This document shows, piece after piece, positions 1-9,944 of a stretch of 64,000 nucleotides of DNA. The stretch is from NCBI GenBank assembly GCA_013377075.1, contig JACABD010000001.1, positions 92,211 through 156,210 of the forward strand. Direction: 5' to 3'. Source of the DNA: Geobacteraceae bacterium. GTDB lineage: Bacteria > Desulfobacterota > Desulfuromonadia > Geobacterales > DSM-12255. Position 1 is the stretch's first letter. Every line of letters begins with the position of its first letter. The notes beneath the pieces were generated by a model that was given only the letters and a program-made list of their open reading frames with translations, did not search any database and was not told where the DNA came from. Position numbers and translations under genes: made by a program.

Positions 1-119
1 CTATAAACATGGCAGGCAAGGTCAAGAGAACAGGCAGGAATATCGGTAAGCGCTCTAATTGGAAGAAAGCGTATATCTCCCTGAATGTCGGTAGCAATCT
101 CGACTTCTTTGAACTGTAA
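1..119 (+). CDS. rplW: 50S ribosomal protein L23, 3' end (partial)
   Basis: The first 119 bases read in one frame to a TAA and give a basic C-terminal tail ([17 protein letters not shown]) typical of L23, which sits directly before L2 in the S10 operon. L23 binds 23S rRNA at the polypeptide exit tunnel and is the docking site for trigger factor and SRP. Only about the last 38 residues are present because the window begins inside the gene. The identification rests on this tail plus gene order. Confidence 0.85.
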   Translation, partial: INMAGKVKRTGRNIGKRSNWKKAYISLNVGSNLDFFEL

Positions 120-142
120 ACAACTTTCCGGAGTAATCAGTC

Positions 143-967
143 ATGGCAATAAAGACATATAAACCAACTTCTGCAGGTAGAAGGCACCAGACCTGTTCAA
201 CTTTTGATGAAATAACCAGATCAACTCCTGAAAGATCTTTGGTTGTCTCGCTTAAAAAAACCGGCGGTCGCAACAACTTCGGAAGAATAACTTCACGTCA
301 TATTGGTGGCGGTCATAAGCAGAAGTATCGTATCATCGATTTCCGTCGGGATAAGATTGATATCCCCGGTAAAGTTGCTACCATAGAGTACGATCCGTAC
401 CGTTCTGCAAGAATCGCTCTGATTAATTATGTTGATGGGGAAAAGAGATATATACTTGCACCTAACGATCTTGCCGTCGGACAGACAATAATGTCAGGGG
501 CAGCTGCAGATATTAAGGCAGGTAATACTCTTCCCCTTAAGCTTATCCCTCTTGGTACAATTATTCATAATGTCGAGATGAAGATCGGCAAAGGTGCTCA
601 GCTTGTACGTAGTGCTGGAACTTTCGCCCAGCTCATGGCAAAAGACGGCAAGTATGTCCAGGTGAAGTTGCCTTCCGGTGAGGTCCGCATGATTCTTCAG
701 GACTGCCTGGCTACAATCGGACAGGTGGGTAACCTCGATCATGAGAAGGTTTCCATCGGTAAAGCGGGCAGATCTAGATGGCTCGGCAGAAGACCTAAGG
801 TAAGGGGCGTTGCTATGAACCCTGTTGACCACCCACATGGTGGTGGTGAGGGTAGAACTTCCGGTGGTCGTCATCCGGTTACTCCTTGGGGTATTCCTAC
901 CAAGGGTTACAAAACCAGAAAAAACAAGATTTCTACACGCTTTATCGTAAAGCCGCGTACAAAATAA
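143..967 (+). CDS. rplB: 50S ribosomal protein L2
   Basis: Full-length L2 (274 residues, the usual bacterial size). L2 is a primary 23S rRNA binder needed for subunit association and peptidyl-transferase activity. The N-terminal [14 protein letters not shown] block, the GGGHKQKYR segment and the C-terminal [16 protein letters not shown] loop, which holds the conserved peptidyl-transferase-centre histidine, are all visible. It lies 23 bases after rplW and 20 before rpsS, and is co-transcribed with them. The ATG start matches the family N-terminus. Confidence 0.99.
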   Translation: MAIKTYKPTSAGRRHQTCSTFDEITRSTPERSLVVSLKKTGGRNNFGRITSRHIGGGHKQKYRIIDFRRDKIDIPGKVATIEYDPYRSARIALINYVDGEKRYILAPNDLAVGQTIMSGAAADIKAGNTLPLKLIPLGTIIHNVEMKIGKGAQLVRSAGTFAQLMAKDGKYVQVKLPSGEVRMILQDCLATIGQVGNLDHEKVSIGKAGRSRWLGRRPKVRGVAMNPVDHPHGGGEGRTSGGRHPVTPWGIPTKGYKTRKNKISTRFIVKPRTK

Positions 968-987
968 CAAATTAAGAGGTTTATTTA

Positions 988-1269
988 ATGGCAAGATCAG
1001 TTAAAAAAGGTCCTTTTGTTGATGGCCATCTTTCCAAAAAGGTTTCGGAGCAGTCTGCATCGTCAAAGGGTCTGATAAAGACTTGGTCGCGCAGATCAAC
1101 AATAACGCCTGATTTTATTGGTCTCTCCTTTGCAGTCCATAATGGCAAGAAGTTTATACCTGTTTTTGTTACTGAGAACATGGTAGGTCATAAGTTGGGA
1201 GAATTTTCCCCGACCAGAACTTTTCATGGTCATGCTGCTGACAAGAAGAGTAAGCTCAAGAAGAAGTAA
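988..1269 (+). CDS. rpsS: 30S ribosomal protein S19
   Basis: S19 (93 residues) forms the head of the 30S subunit with S13. The N-terminal [15 protein letters not shown] and the central [10 protein letters not shown]-like block ([13 protein letters not shown]) followed by [15 protein letters not shown] are diagnostic. An AAGAGG ribosome-binding site lies just upstream of the ATG. Gene order L2-S19-L22-S3 is the standard S10 operon order. Confidence 0.99.
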   Translation: MARSVKKGPFVDGHLSKKVSEQSASSKGLIKTWSRRSTITPDFIGLSFAVHNGKKFIPVFVTENMVGHKLGEFSPTRTFHGHAADKKSKLKKK

Positions 1270-1287
1270 GAAAAAAGGAGCAGATAA

Positions 1288-1623
1288 ATGGAAGCTCAAG
1301 CAAGTTTGCGGTCAGTGCGCCTTTCTCCGCGCAAGACCCGTCTAATAGTAGATATGGTGCGTGGACTTAATATCCAAAACGCACTAAACATTCTTAACTT
1401 CTCGCCTCGTCCGTCAGCAAGGATTGTAGCGACTCTTCTTAAGTCTGCTGTAGCTAATGCAGAGCAAAAAGGGCTGTCAGATGTTGATCGTCTTTTTGTT
1501 AAAACAATTTTTGTTGACGGTGGTACTGTTCTGAAACGCTTTCTCCCTAGAGCACAGGGTAGGGCAAGTAAGATAAGAAAACCTACAAGTCATATAACCG
1601 TTGTAGTTGCAGATAAAAGATAA
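1288..1623 (+). CDS. rplV: 50S ribosomal protein L22
   Basis: L22 (111 residues) contacts all 23S rRNA domains and its beta-hairpin lines the exit tunnel. The family landmarks VRLSPRKTRLIVDMVRG near the N-terminus and the C-terminal hairpin ending LPRAQGRASKIRKPTSHITVVV are present. An AAAAAGGAG motif precedes the ATG. It sits between rpsS and rpsC as in other S10 operons. Confidence 0.99.
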   Translation: MEAQASLRSVRLSPRKTRLIVDMVRGLNIQNALNILNFSPRPSARIVATLLKSAVANAEQKGLSDVDRLFVKTIFVDGGTVLKRFLPRAQGRASKIRKPTSHITVVVADKR

Positions 1624-1651
1624 CTATTAAACAAGTAGCTGGAGGTGCAGT

Positions 1652-2284
1652 TTGGGTCAGAAAGTAAATCCGATCAGTTTCAGGCTCGGAGTAATCAAAA
1701 CTTGGGATTCTAAGTGGTACGCTAAGTCTGGATATTCCAAACTTCTGCATGAAGACCTTAAGCTACGTGAATTCCTCAAAAAGCGTCTCTATCACTCGGG
1801 TGTTTCAAAAATCGAGATCGAACGCGCTGCCAACAAGGCTAAGATAAATATCTATACTGCAAGACCAGGCCTAATTATAGGCAAAAAAGGGTCTGAGGTA
1901 GAGACTCTTAAAAAGGATCTTGCGAAGCTTACTGATAAAGAGGTCTTTCTGAATATTCAGGAAGTCAGAAAACCCGAACTTGATGCACAACTTGTTGCAG
2001 AAAGCGTAGCTTTGCAACTTGAGAGAAGAATTGCATTTAGAAGGGCAATGAAGAAAAGTGTAACTTCAGCATTGAAGTTCGGTGCAAAAGGTATCAGAAT
2101 TACATGTTCGGGTCGTCTTGGTGGAGCTGAGATGTCCAGAACAGAATGGTATCGTGAGGGAAGAGTTCCTCTTCATACACTAAGAGCTGACATAGATTAC
2201 GGTTTTGCTGAAGCGAAAACAACCTACGGTATAATTGGCATAAAAGTTCTTATTTTCAAAGGTGAAGTCCTCCCAGGGCAATAG
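1652..2284 (+). CDS. rpsC: 30S ribosomal protein S3
   Basis: S3 (210 residues) lines the mRNA entry channel of the 30S subunit and contributes to helicase activity. The N-terminus [14 protein letters not shown], the KH-domain GxxG loop ([13 protein letters not shown]) and the C-terminal [30 protein letters not shown] block are all clear. Translation starts at TTG, positioned about 7 bases after a GGAGG; no ATG in frame would give the conserved N-terminus. Confidence 0.98.
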   Translation: MGQKVNPISFRLGVIKTWDSKWYAKSGYSKLLHEDLKLREFLKKRLYHSGVSKIEIERAANKAKINIYTARPGLIIGKKGSEVETLKKDLAKLTDKEVFLNIQEVRKPELDAQLVAESVALQLERRIAFRRAMKKSVTSALKFGAKGIRITCSGRLGGAEMSRTEWYREGRVPLHTLRADIDYGFAEAKTTYGIIGIKVLIFKGEVLPGQ

Positions 2285-2302
2285 AATCAGGAGTTTTTAT
2301 AT

Positions 2303-2725
2303 ATGTTGATGCCTAAAAGAGTTAAATATAGAAAGCAGATGAAAGGTCGTATGTCTGGATCTCCTGAGCGTGGTGTAAACCTCTCTTTTGGTCAGTTTGG
2401 ACTTCAGGCAACAGAGTGCTGTTGGTTGGAAGCACGTCAAATAGAAGCTGCCCGTATTGCCATGACAAGGTATATCAAGAGGGGCGGTAAAATATGGATC
2501 AGGGTTTTTCCTGATAAGCCGTTGACCTCCAAACCTGCTGAAACCAGGATGGGTAAAGGTAAAGGATCTCCGGATTCGTGGGTTTGTGTTGTAAAGCCGG
2601 GCCGTATCCTCTACGAGATGGAAGGTGTAACTGAAGAGATTGCAAGAGAAGCATTTAGACTCGCAGCTCATAAGCTCCCGATCGGAACAAAATTTGTGAT
2701 GAGGACAGAAACCAATGAAGGCTAG
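2303..2725 (+). CDS. rplP: 50S ribosomal protein L16
   Basis: L16 (140 residues) organises the A-site side of the 50S subunit. The N-terminus [17 protein letters not shown] and the [25 protein letters not shown] block are family signatures. The last 11 bases overlap the start of rpmC, indicating translational coupling, which is usual for this pair. Confidence 0.98.
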   Translation: MLMPKRVKYRKQMKGRMSGSPERGVNLSFGQFGLQATECCWLEARQIEAARIAMTRYIKRGGKIWIRVFPDKPLTSKPAETRMGKGKGSPDSWVCVVKPGRILYEMEGVTEEIAREAFRLAAHKLPIGTKFVMRTETNEG

Positions 2726-2903
2726 TGAACTTCGTACCATAACTGCTGAAGAGTTGATGCTGAAAAATACAGAACTTGAGCAAGAACTTTTTAACGTCAG
2801 ATTTCAGCTTCATACAGGTCGGCTTGAGAATAGCTCAAAAATCAATTCTATTCGCAGGCAGATTGCAACAGTCAAAACAATTATTACAGAGAAACAGGGT
2901 TAG
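2715..2903 (+). CDS. rpmC: 50S ribosomal protein L29
   Basis: L29 (62 residues) is a small helical hairpin protein at the tunnel exit near L23. The sequence [18 protein letters not shown] followed by a [19 protein letters not shown] helix is typical. Its ATG lies inside the 3' end of rplP. Residue composition and length match the family. Confidence 0.97.
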   Translation: MKASELRTITAEELMLKNTELEQELFNVRFQLHTGRLENSSKINSIRRQIATVKTIITEKQG

Positions 2904-2913
2904 AGGGGTTAAG

Positions 2914-3159
2914 ATGCGCGAACGTGGTCATAGAAAAGTACAGATTGGTGTTGTTGTCAGCGACAAGATGGATAAAACTGTCGTTGTTAAGGTCGACCGC
3001 ATCACCAAGCACCCTGTCTATAATAAATACATAAAGCGTTCTGCTAAGTACAAGGCACATGATGAACAGAATGCCTGCAAGACCGGTGATCGTGTGCAGA
3101 TTACAGCATCTCGTCCTCTTAGCAAGGATAAATGCTGGAAAGTAAGTCAGATAATATAA
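2914..3159 (+). CDS. rpsQ: 30S ribosomal protein S17
   Basis: S17 (81 residues from this start) is an OB-fold primary 16S rRNA binder. The ORF track shows a longer frame beginning inside rpmC, but the family N-terminus is [16 protein letters not shown], which begins at the ATG at 2914 behind an AGAGGGGTT ribosome-binding site. The conserved [11 protein letters not shown] and [21 protein letters not shown] blocks follow. Confidence 0.97.
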   Translation: MRERGHRKVQIGVVVSDKMDKTVVVKVDRITKHPVYNKYIKRSAKYKAHDEQNACKTGDRVQITASRPLSKDKCWKVSQII

Positions 3160-3187
3160 GTCCAGTAAATCAGGTAGGAGTTTTAAG

Positions 3188-3556
3188 ATGATTCAAATGC
3201 AAACCCTGCTAGATGTAGCAGATAACTCAGGTGCTAAAAGACTTTTCTGCATAAAAGTGCTCGGCGGTTCAAAGCGTAAATATGCAAGCATTGGTGATAT
3301 TATTGTTGCTTCTGTTAAAGAAGCGCTTCCTAACTCTAAAGTTAAGAAGGGTGATGTTGTAAAGGCTGTTATCGTCAGAACTGCAAAAGAGATCGGTCGC
3401 GCAGATGGTTCATACATCCGCTTTGATGGAAACTCTGCTGTTGTAATCAATAATCAGCATGAACCAGTGGGTACAAGGATATTTGGGCCTGTAGCACGCG
3501 AACTCCGAGCAAAGAAATTCATGAAGATTATCTCTTTGGCTCCTGAAGTACTTTAA
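3188..3556 (+). CDS. rplN: 50S ribosomal protein L14
   Basis: L14 (122 residues) forms part of an intersubunit bridge and binds ribosome silencing factor. [19 protein letters not shown], the [30 protein letters not shown] block and the [21 protein letters not shown] end are diagnostic. A TAGGAG ribosome-binding site precedes the ATG. Confidence 0.99.
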   Translation: MIQMQTLLDVADNSGAKRLFCIKVLGGSKRKYASIGDIIVASVKEALPNSKVKKGDVVKAVIVRTAKEIGRADGSYIRFDGNSAVVINNQHEPVGTRIFGPVARELRAKKFMKIISLAPEVL

Positions 3557-3573
3557 TATTCCAAGGAATCATT

Positions 3574-3900
3574 ATGCAAACGATCAAGTTTCATGTAAAA
3601 ACCGGAGATACTGTCGCTGTAATTACCGGCAAGGATAAAAACAAGACCGGAAAGATTCTGAAGGTCGACACTAGAAAAAACGGTGCACTTGTTGAAGGCC
3701 TTAATGTTGTTAAGAGGCACACAAGAGCGCGTAATAATCAACCAGGGAGCCTTGTTGAAAAAGAGGCTCTCATTCAGATATCAAATATTATGCTTTATTG
3801 TGAAAAATGTAAAAAGCCTGTCAAGGCTAAATCCTCGCTTCTTCAGGACGGCAAAAAAGCTCGTGTCTGTAAGAAATGCGGCGAGTCGTTCGATAAATAA
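3574..3900 (+). CDS. rplX: 50S ribosomal protein L24, with zinc-ribbon-like tail
   Basis: L24 (108 residues) is an assembly initiator on 23S rRNA. The KOW motif region ([20 protein letters not shown]) is at residues 5-30. The C-terminal part carries CEKC and CKKC pairs about 25 residues apart, which would suit a zinc site; many but not all bacterial L24 proteins have this, while the E. coli form lacks it. Zinc binding is inferred, not shown. Confidence 0.98.
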   Translation: MQTIKFHVKTGDTVAVITGKDKNKTGKILKVDTRKNGALVEGLNVVKRHTRARNNQPGSLVEKEALIQISNIMLYCEKCKKPVKAKSSLLQDGKKARVCKKCGESFDK

Positions 3901-3914
3901 TCGGGAGGAAGTTG

Positions 3915-4454
3915 ATGGCCAGGCTTAAGGACATTTATATAAATGAGATAGTCCCAAAGATGATGAAGGACTTCAATTACAAAAGTGTAATGGAGGTTCC
4001 AAAGGTTGAGAAAGTAGTTCTTAACATGGGACTGGGTGAAGCAATACAGAATGTAAAAATTCTTGACGCTGCAGCTGAAGAAATTGGCCTGATAGCCGGT
4101 CAAAAAGCCGTTATTACAAAGGCCAAGAAATCAATCGCAACATTCAAGCTTCGTCAGGGAATGCCGATTGGTACAATGGTTACTCTCCGCAAGGATAAAA
4201 TGTATGAGTTTCTAGACAGACTCTTGAATATTTCGATCCCACGCATCAGGGACTTCAAGGGTGTTTCGCCTAAAGCCTTCGATGGTAAGGGTAATTATTC
4301 TCTCGGCATAAAGGAACAACTTATATTCCCTGAGATTAACTATGATAAAATCGATAAAATAAAAGGTTTGAATATAACAATTGTAACCACTGCAAAGAGC
4401 GATGAAGAGAGTCGCGCGTTGCTGAAGTACATGGGAATGCCATTTAGGAATTAA
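3915..4454 (+). CDS. rplE: 50S ribosomal protein L5
   Basis: L5 (179 residues) binds 5S rRNA and contacts P-site tRNA. The sequence [24 protein letters not shown], the [13 protein letters not shown] block and the [16 protein letters not shown] segment are conserved. The ORF track begins at a TTG one codon earlier; the ATG at 3915, about 7 bases after a GGGAGGAAG site, gives the normal N-terminus and is preferred. Confidence 0.98.
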   Translation: MARLKDIYINEIVPKMMKDFNYKSVMEVPKVEKVVLNMGLGEAIQNVKILDAAAEEIGLIAGQKAVITKAKKSIATFKLRQGMPIGTMVTLRKDKMYEFLDRLLNISIPRIRDFKGVSPKAFDGKGNYSLGIKEQLIFPEINYDKIDKIKGLNITIVTTAKSDEESRALLKYMGMPFRN

Positions 4455-4473
4455 AGGCTTTTGGAGGGTTTTT

Positions 4474-4659
4474 GTGGCTAAGACATCAATGATTATAAAG
4501 GCTCAACGCGGCAGTAAGTTTAAGGTTCGCGAGTACAACCGATGCCCTATTTGCGGTAGATCGCGTGCGTATTACCGTAAATTCGACATGTGCCGAATCT
4601 GCCTGCGTAAACTTGCTTCACACGGTCAACTTCCAGGTGTGATCAAGTCCAGCTGGTAA
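4474..4659 (+). CDS. rpsN: 30S ribosomal protein S14, zinc-binding type Z
   Basis: S14 in the short form (61 residues) with two CxxC pairs (CPICGR and CRICLRK) that bind zinc. Longer zinc-free S14 paralogues are about 100 residues. The start is GTG about 7 bases after GGAGG. It replaces the long form in this spc operon, as is common in Geobacter relatives. Whether a zinc-free copy exists elsewhere cannot be seen here. Confidence 0.98.
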   Translation: MAKTSMIIKAQRGSKFKVREYNRCPICGRSRAYYRKFDMCRICLRKLASHGQLPGVIKSSW

Positions 4660-4689
4660 AATAGATTAAGGTTCAAGGAGTATTAACAC

Positions 4690-5088
4690 ATGAGTATGAC
4701 CGATCCCATAGCAGATCTGCTTACCCGGATAAGAAACGGTGCAATGGCAAAACTTCAGAAAGTTGACATACCATCGTCAAATATGAAAGTTAGTATTGTT
4801 AACGTACTGAAAAATGAAGGTTTTATAAAGAACTACAAGCTGATTTCCGACCAGAAACAGGGCGTACTTCGCATCTACCTTAAATATATTAACGAAACTG
4901 ATTCTGTTATTTCCGAGATCAAGCGTGTTAGTAAGCCTGGTGGCAGAAGATATGTGAAAAGTGACAAAATCCCTTCTGTCAAGCAGGGACTCGGAATTGC
5001 TATTCTCTCCACATCTAAAGGTCTTCTGACTGACAAGGTTGCAAGAGAGACAGGCGTTGGTGGCGAGCTTATCTGTACCGTCTGGTAA
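4690..5088 (+). CDS. rpsH: 30S ribosomal protein S8
   Basis: S8 (132 residues) is a primary 16S rRNA binder and, in E. coli, the translational repressor of the spc operon. The opening [15 protein letters not shown] and the closing [23 protein letters not shown] are diagnostic. The ATG codes MSMTDP; either of the first two methionine codons could be used, and the first has the better spacing to the AAGGAG site. Confidence 0.99.
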   Translation: MSMTDPIADLLTRIRNGAMAKLQKVDIPSSNMKVSIVNVLKNEGFIKNYKLISDQKQGVLRIYLKYINETDSVISEIKRVSKPGGRRYVKSDKIPSVKQGLGIAILSTSKGLLTDKVARETGVGGELICTVW

Positions 5089-5108
5089 TATGCTGCAAGG
5101 AGAAAAGG

Positions 5109-5648
5109 ATGTCCAGAATAGGAAAACAGCCGATTGAAATACCAGCCGGCGTAAAAGTATCAATTGACAATTTGAACGTTACAGTAACCGGCCCTAAGGG
5201 TACTCTCTCAAGATCAATGCTTGATACAATTGCACTTGACCTTGGAGACAAGTTCCTGACTGTAACCAGGGTAAATGAATCCATTAATGCTCGTGCTGCA
5301 CATGGCCTTTCAAGAACACTTATAAGCAATATGGTAATCGGTGTTACTAAAGGTTTTGAACGAGCCCTTGAAATAAATGGCGTCGGATACAGAGCTGAAG
5401 TGAAGGAAAATGTTCTTAATCTTAGCCTTGGCTATTCTCATCCCATCAACTTTGAACTCCCTAAAGGTATTTCAGTTGAAGTTGATAAAATGACAAAGCT
5501 TCTTGTTAAGGGAATTGATAAGGAGCTTGTTGGTCAGACAGCTGCAAAAATCAGAGAGTTCCGCTCACCTGAGCCGTATAAAGGCAAAGGTGTTAAGTAT
5601 GCAGATGAAACAATTCTGCGTAAAGCCGGTAAAACAGGTAAAAAATAG
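5109..5648 (+). CDS. rplF: 50S ribosomal protein L6
   Basis: L6 (179 residues) lies near the sarcin-ricin loop and the GTPase-associated centre. [15 protein letters not shown] at the N-terminus, the central GVGYRAEV segment and the C-terminal [20 protein letters not shown] motif are conserved. It follows rpsH with a short spacer carrying AAGGAGAAAAGG. Confidence 0.99.
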   Translation: MSRIGKQPIEIPAGVKVSIDNLNVTVTGPKGTLSRSMLDTIALDLGDKFLTVTRVNESINARAAHGLSRTLISNMVIGVTKGFERALEINGVGYRAEVKENVLNLSLGYSHPINFELPKGISVEVDKMTKLLVKGIDKELVGQTAAKIREFRSPEPYKGKGVKYADETILRKAGKTGKK

Positions 5649-5669
5649 TCGTAGTCAAGGAGAACAGCG

Positions 5670-6038
5670 GTGAGTAATAAAACATCAAAAAACGATGCCC
5701 GCCTTAAGCGTCAGTTTCGTGTACGCAAGAAAGTTAAGGGTACTACTGAACGTCCAAGGTTGAATGTATTTAAGAGTTCAAAGCATATTCATGCTCAGAT
5801 TATAGATGATACAACGGGTGTAACTCTCGTAGCTGCTTCTACAATTTCTCCAGACATAAAGTCGGATCTTGATTATTCCGGAAATGTTGAAGCTGCAAAA
5901 AAAGTTGGTGCTGCGATTGCAAAAAAAGCAATCGATAAAAACATTATTTCTGTTGTTTTTGACAGAAATGGTTTTCTGTACCACGGTAGGATAAAAGCGC
6001 TTGCTGATGCAGCTCGCGAGAATGGACTGTCTTTCTAA
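5670..6038 (+). CDS. rplR: 50S ribosomal protein L18
   Basis: L18 (122 residues) binds 5S rRNA with L5. The basic N-terminus [21 protein letters not shown] and the block [26 protein letters not shown] at the C-terminus identify it. Translation starts at GTG behind a CAAGGAG site. Confidence 0.98.
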   Translation: MSNKTSKNDARLKRQFRVRKKVKGTTERPRLNVFKSSKHIHAQIIDDTTGVTLVAASTISPDIKSDLDYSGNVEAAKKVGAAIAKKAIDKNIISVVFDRNGFLYHGRIKALADAARENGLSF

Positions 6039-6057
6039 AAGTATCAGGAGGTTTTCC

Positions 6058-6546
6058 TTGTTGAAGCTAAATTCAAATGAACTCAATCTTGTTGACCGTG
6101 TTGTTCATATCAACAGAGTCGCAAAAGTTGTAAAGGGCGGAAGGCGTTTCAGCTTTTCAGCGCTTGTTGTTGTCGGTGATGGCAACGGTGTTGTCGGCTA
6201 CGGTCTTGGCAAAGCCAATGAAGTTCCTGAAGCCATAAGAAAAGGCGTTGAGCAGGCGAAAAAGAACATCATTCGTGTTCCGATCGTTGACGGTCAAACC
6301 ATACCTTATGATGTTAAGGGGCACTTCGGTGCTGGTAGGGTTCTGATGATGCCGGCTTCTGCTGGTACAGGAGTTATCGCTGGTGGTGCTGCCCGTGCAG
6401 TGTTTGAGTCAGCAGGTATTCAGAATATTCTTGCAAAGTGTCTTGGGTCTAATAATCCACACAACGTTGTAAAGGCTGCTTTTGACGGACTCAAACAACT
6501 TAGAAGCCCAGAAGAGATCATTGCCAGAAGAGGTTTGGTCGATTAA
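6058..6546 (+). CDS. rpsE: 30S ribosomal protein S5
   Basis: S5 (about 162 residues) takes part in decoding fidelity and the mRNA entry channel. The conserved [43 protein letters not shown] block and the [20 protein letters not shown] loop are present. The ORF track starts inside rplR, but AGGAGG at 6046-6051 points to one of two adjacent TTG codons (6058 or 6061). The first is used here; the choice changes only one residue. Confidence 0.96.
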   Translation: MLKLNSNELNLVDRVVHINRVAKVVKGGRRFSFSALVVVGDGNGVVGYGLGKANEVPEAIRKGVEQAKKNIIRVPIVDGQTIPYDVKGHFGAGRVLMMPASAGTGVIAGGAARAVFESAGIQNILAKCLGSNNPHNVVKAAFDGLKQLRSPEEIIARRGLVD

Positions 6547-6565
6547 TCAAGTATAGGAGTTTTAG

Positions 6566-6742
6566 ATGGCTCAGCTTACTGTAACACTTATAAAAAGTGG
6601 TATTGGAAAACCATTGAAGCATCGTCAGATTCTTCAGGGTCTTGGACTTAAAAAGCTTAATAAATCCGTAATCCGTGACAATACACCTGAGATCCAGGGG
6701 ATGATCAAGAAAGTAGCCCATATGGTGAAGGTTTCTGAATAA
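6566..6742 (+). CDS. rpmD: 50S ribosomal protein L30
   Basis: A 58-residue frame missing from the ORF track. It starts at ATG 6566 after ATAGGAG and reads MAQLTVTLIKSGIGKPLKHR, then LGLKKLNKSVIRDNTPEIQGMI, ending VAHMVKVSE. This matches L30, a small 23S rRNA binder between S5 and L15 in the spc operon. Length and gene order agree with the family. Confidence 0.97.
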   Translation: MAQLTVTLIKSGIGKPLKHRQILQGLGLKKLNKSVIRDNTPEIQGMIKKVAHMVKVSE

Positions 6743-6758
6743 ACAACCGGAGAATGAT

Positions 6759-7199
6759 ATGCAACTCAACACTATAAAGCCAGCTGCAGGGGCTACTCGA
6801 GATAGAAAAAGAATCGGACGTGGACCAGGTTCTGGTCACGGTAAAACTGCTACCAAGGGCCATAAAGGCCAGAAAGCCAGGTCCGGCGGAAGCATTAAGC
6901 CAGGTTTTGAAGGTGGTCAGATGCCTATGCAACGACGTCTTCCAAAGCGTGGTTTTGAGCCACTATCAAGAAAAGAGTACGTTGTAATTAATATCTCCCA
7001 GTTGGACATCTTTGACAATGGCACAGTTGTTGATCCTTCTGTCATTATTGCCCACGGTTTGGCTAGCAATCTGCGTGATGGAATCAAAGTTCTCGCAAAA
7101 GGGCAAATAACCAAATCACTGACTGTCAAAGCTCACAAGTTCAGCGCTGCTGCCAAGGAGCTTATCATTGCCGCAGGTGGCTCTGTAGAGGAGATCTGA
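6759..7199 (+). CDS. rplO: 50S ribosomal protein L15
   Basis: L15 (146 residues) is a late-assembly 50S protein. The glycine-rich N-terminal half (RKRIGRGPGSGHGKTATKGHKGQKARSGG) is the family hallmark, followed by the GFEGGQMPMQRRLPKRGF block. It ends 2 bases before secY, so the two are translationally coupled. Confidence 0.98.
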   Translation: MQLNTIKPAAGATRDRKRIGRGPGSGHGKTATKGHKGQKARSGGSIKPGFEGGQMPMQRRLPKRGFEPLSRKEYVVINISQLDIFDNGTVVDPSVIIAHGLASNLRDGIKVLAKGQITKSLTVKAHKFSAAAKELIIAAGGSVEEI

Positions 7200-7201
7200 T
7201 T

Positions 7202-8509
7202 TTGTTTGAAGCCCTCCAGAATATCTTCAAAATACCTGAACTTAAAAAAAGAGTACTCTTCTCCCTGAGCATGCTTCTTGTCTACAGGATAGGTTGTCAT
7301 ATACCTACCCCTGGCATTGATGGCGTTGCTCTTTCTCATTTTTTCAAGCAGGCACAAGGTACTCTTCTGGGCATGTTTGACATGTTTTCAGGTGGGGCAC
7401 TTGAAAAATTGACGGTTTTTGCACTTGGTATTATGCCGTATATCTCATCATCTATTATTTTCCAACTGCTTACGGTTGTTGTCCCTTCAATAGAGAAACT
7501 ATCAAAAGAGGGCGATGCGGGTAGAAAGAAGATAGTTCAGTATACTCGCTATGGTACTGTGGTGCTTAGTGTTGTTCAGGCTATGGGCATCAGTATTGGT
7601 CTTGAGGCAATGAGAGGGCCAGCCGGAGAGCTTGTTGTTCCATCACCTGGGTGGTCTTTCAGGATTATGACAGTAATAACGCTTACTGCAGGTACAGCTT
7701 TCATTATGTGGCTTGGTGAGCAAATGTCTGAAAGAGGGATTGGCAACGGTATTTCATTGATAATATTTGCTGGAATTGTTGCTCGGATACCCGCTGCAAT
7801 CGGTAACTCATTTAAACTTATTAAAACAGGCCAACTTTCACTGTTTGTATTGGTCTTTGTTATGGTTGTAATGTTTGCAGTAATTGCTGCTATCGTATTT
7901 GTCGAGCGTGGCCAACGAAGAATTCCGATTCATTATGCAAAAAGGGTTGTAGGCCTTCAAACACTTGCAGCACAATCGTCTCATCTTCCCCTTAAGGTTA
8001 ATATGGCCGGTGTAATTCCACCGATCTTTGCATCATCGATAATAATGTTTCCAGCCACTGTGGCAAACTTCGTTGATGTCCCGTGGATACAGGGGGCTGC
8101 AAAGTACCTGATGCCTGGTAATTGGGTATATGATATTATTTTTGTTGCATTTATCATATTCTTTTGTTACTTCTATACGGCTGTCACATTTAATCCTGTA
8201 GACGTAGCAGAGAATATCAAAAAGCATGGTGGGTACATCCCTGGAGTTCGTCCAGGTAAGGAAACATCTGATTATTTGGATACTGTTCTTACCAAGCTGA
8301 CATTTGCCGGAGCAATCTATATATCAATCGTATGTGTGCTCCCCTCTATACTGGTAGGGAAGTTCAATCTTCCGTTTTATTTCGGTGGGACTGCTCTTCT
8401 CATTGCTATTGGCGTGGGTATGGATACGGTCGCCCAGATTGAGTCACACCTTATTACTCGAAGTTATGAGGGTTTTATGAAGGGTGTGAAGATCAAGGGC
8501 AGGAGCTAG
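7202..8509 (+). CDS. secY: Sec translocon subunit SecY
   Basis: SecY (435 residues) forms the protein-conducting channel of the inner membrane with SecE and SecG. Ten hydrophobic segments can be counted. Landmarks include RIGCHIPTPGID near the N-terminus, the ALGIMPYISSSIIFQLL segment, GNGISLIIFAGI, and ERGQRRIPIHYAKR in the large cytoplasmic loop. Translation starts at TTG only 2 bases after the rplO stop, so initiation probably depends on coupling. Confidence 0.98.
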   Translation: MFEALQNIFKIPELKKRVLFSLSMLLVYRIGCHIPTPGIDGVALSHFFKQAQGTLLGMFDMFSGGALEKLTVFALGIMPYISSSIIFQLLTVVVPSIEKLSKEGDAGRKKIVQYTRYGTVVLSVVQAMGISIGLEAMRGPAGELVVPSPGWSFRIMTVITLTAGTAFIMWLGEQMSERGIGNGISLIIFAGIVARIPAAIGNSFKLIKTGQLSLFVLVFVMVVMFAVIAAIVFVERGQRRIPIHYAKRVVGLQTLAAQSSHLPLKVNMAGVIPPIFASSIIMFPATVANFVDVPWIQGAAKYLMPGNWVYDIIFVAFIIFFCYFYTAVTFNPVDVAENIKKHGGYIPGVRPGKETSDYLDTVLTKLTFAGAIYISIVCVLPSILVGKFNLPFYFGGTALLIAIGVGMDTVAQIESHLITRSYEGFMKGVKIKGRS

Positions 8510-8515
8510 TCTCTG

Positions 8516-9166
8516 ATGGGTCTCAATATAATACTCCTTGGTCCGCCTGGTGCCGGTAAAGGTACGCAGGCGAAGCTTTTGATTGATCGCTTCGGGATTC
8601 CACAGATTTCTACAGGCGATATTCTGAGGGCTGCTGTCAAAGATAGGACTTCTTCTGGGATTAGAGCCAAGAAGTTTATGGATGATGGAGCTCTTGTTCC
8701 TGATGATATTGTAATCAGTATAATCAGTGATCGTTTGAAAATGTCTGATTCTGTTAACGGATTCATTCTTGATGGCTTCCCAAGGACAGTTGCGCAGGCA
8801 GATGCCCTTTCTACGATGCTTGATGATAGTGGCAAGTCAATTGATCATGTTATTTCTATCACTGTCGATTACGATGAGCTTATAAAGAGGGTTATCGGTC
8901 GTCTAACGTGTAAGAGTTGTGGTCGTGGTTATCATATTGTTTTTGATCCCCCTTCAGTGCCAGGTGTATGTACACTCTGTTCGGGTGAACTTTGCCAGCG
9001 TGATGATGATAGAGAAGATACAATGAGGGCTCGTCTATTAACCTATGAATCTCAGACGGCACCTTTAATTGCTTACTATTCGTCCCTTGGTTTCTTGCGG
9101 CCTGTTGATGGGCTTGGATCAATCCAGGAAATAAACGGTGCCCTTGTTAGTTTGCTAGAAGGCTGA
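8516..9166 (+). CDS. adk: Adenylate kinase, zinc-lid type
   Basis: Adenylate kinase interconverts ATP plus AMP with two ADP in the cytoplasm. The P-loop GPPGAGKGTQ is at residues 8-17, the AMP-binding region TGDILRAAV follows, and DGFPRT is present. The lid domain contains CKSC and CTLC pairs flanking a short loop, the zinc-binding long-form lid found in many Gram-positive bacteria and deltaproteobacteria. It starts 6 bases after secY; 216 residues is the usual long-form length. Confidence 0.98.
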   Translation: MGLNIILLGPPGAGKGTQAKLLIDRFGIPQISTGDILRAAVKDRTSSGIRAKKFMDDGALVPDDIVISIISDRLKMSDSVNGFILDGFPRTVAQADALSTMLDDSGKSIDHVISITVDYDELIKRVIGRLTCKSCGRGYHIVFDPPSVPGVCTLCSGELCQRDDDREDTMRARLLTYESQTAPLIAYYSSLGFLRPVDGLGSIQEINGALVSLLEG

Positions 9167-9172
9167 TCAGCC

Positions 9173-9919
9173 TTGATTGTACTAAAGTCTCTCAAAGAGA
9201 TTGCGCGTATGAGGGCTCCATGTTCTATTGTTGCTGAAGTTCTTGCACTGGTTGTTGAGGCTGTTGAACCTGGCGTAACAACATTAGAATTGAATGCAAT
9301 AGCTGAACGTGAAGTTGCAAAACGTAAAGCAAAACCGGCTTTTAGAGGGTATAGTGGTTTTCCATGTTCGCTCTGTTGCTCATTGAATGAGCAGGTTGTA
9401 CATGGGATACCTAATTCTACCCCGTTGAAAGATGGTGATATTATAAGTCTTGATTTTGGTGCTTATTATGATGGTTTTTTTGGCGATGCAGCAGTAACGG
9501 TTCCAGTTGGTTCCATATCTGCTACAGCCTCAAATCTGATTAAAGTAACTGAGCGTTCTCTGTATATAGCAATTGATAAAGCTATTAATGGTAACAGGTT
9601 GTCGGATATATCAAATTCTGTTCAGTTTTTTGTAGAATCAAATGGGTATTCGGTTGTCAGGGACTTTGTCGGTCATGGTATTGGCAGAAACCTTCACGAA
9701 CAGCCTCAGATTCCGAATTACGGCGACGCAAATAAAGGGCCGAAGCTAAAGCAAGGTATGGTTTTAGCTTTAGAACCGATGGTTAATGAAAAATCATATG
9801 AAGTTAAGGTTCTGGCTGATGGTTGGACAGCTGTAACTGTTGATGGTGGCCTTTCTGCACATTTTGAACACACTGTTGCCATAACTGAAAACGGCCCGGA
9901 AATATTGACATTGATCTGA
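9173..9919 (+). CDS. map: Type I methionine aminopeptidase
   Basis: This enzyme removes the initiator methionine from nascent proteins using a two-metal site. Metal-ligand motifs are visible: DGDIISLDFGAYYDGFFGDAA (the two aspartates), the GHGIG histidine block, LALEPM (glutamate) and the final HFEHTVAIT. Length (248) is typical. The start is a TTG 6 bases after adk with a weak ribosome-binding site, so coupling is likely. infA, which often follows map, is not here; rpmJ comes next. Confidence 0.97.
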   Translation: MIVLKSLKEIARMRAPCSIVAEVLALVVEAVEPGVTTLELNAIAEREVAKRKAKPAFRGYSGFPCSLCCSLNEQVVHGIPNSTPLKDGDIISLDFGAYYDGFFGDAAVTVPVGSISATASNLIKVTERSLYIAIDKAINGNRLSDISNSVQFFVESNGYSVVRDFVGHGIGRNLHEQPQIPNYGDANKGPKLKQGMVLALEPMVNEKSYEVKVLADGWTAVTVDGGLSAHFEHTVAITENGPEILTLI

Positions 9920-9944
9920 ATAGATTAAAGGAAGGTATTACAAG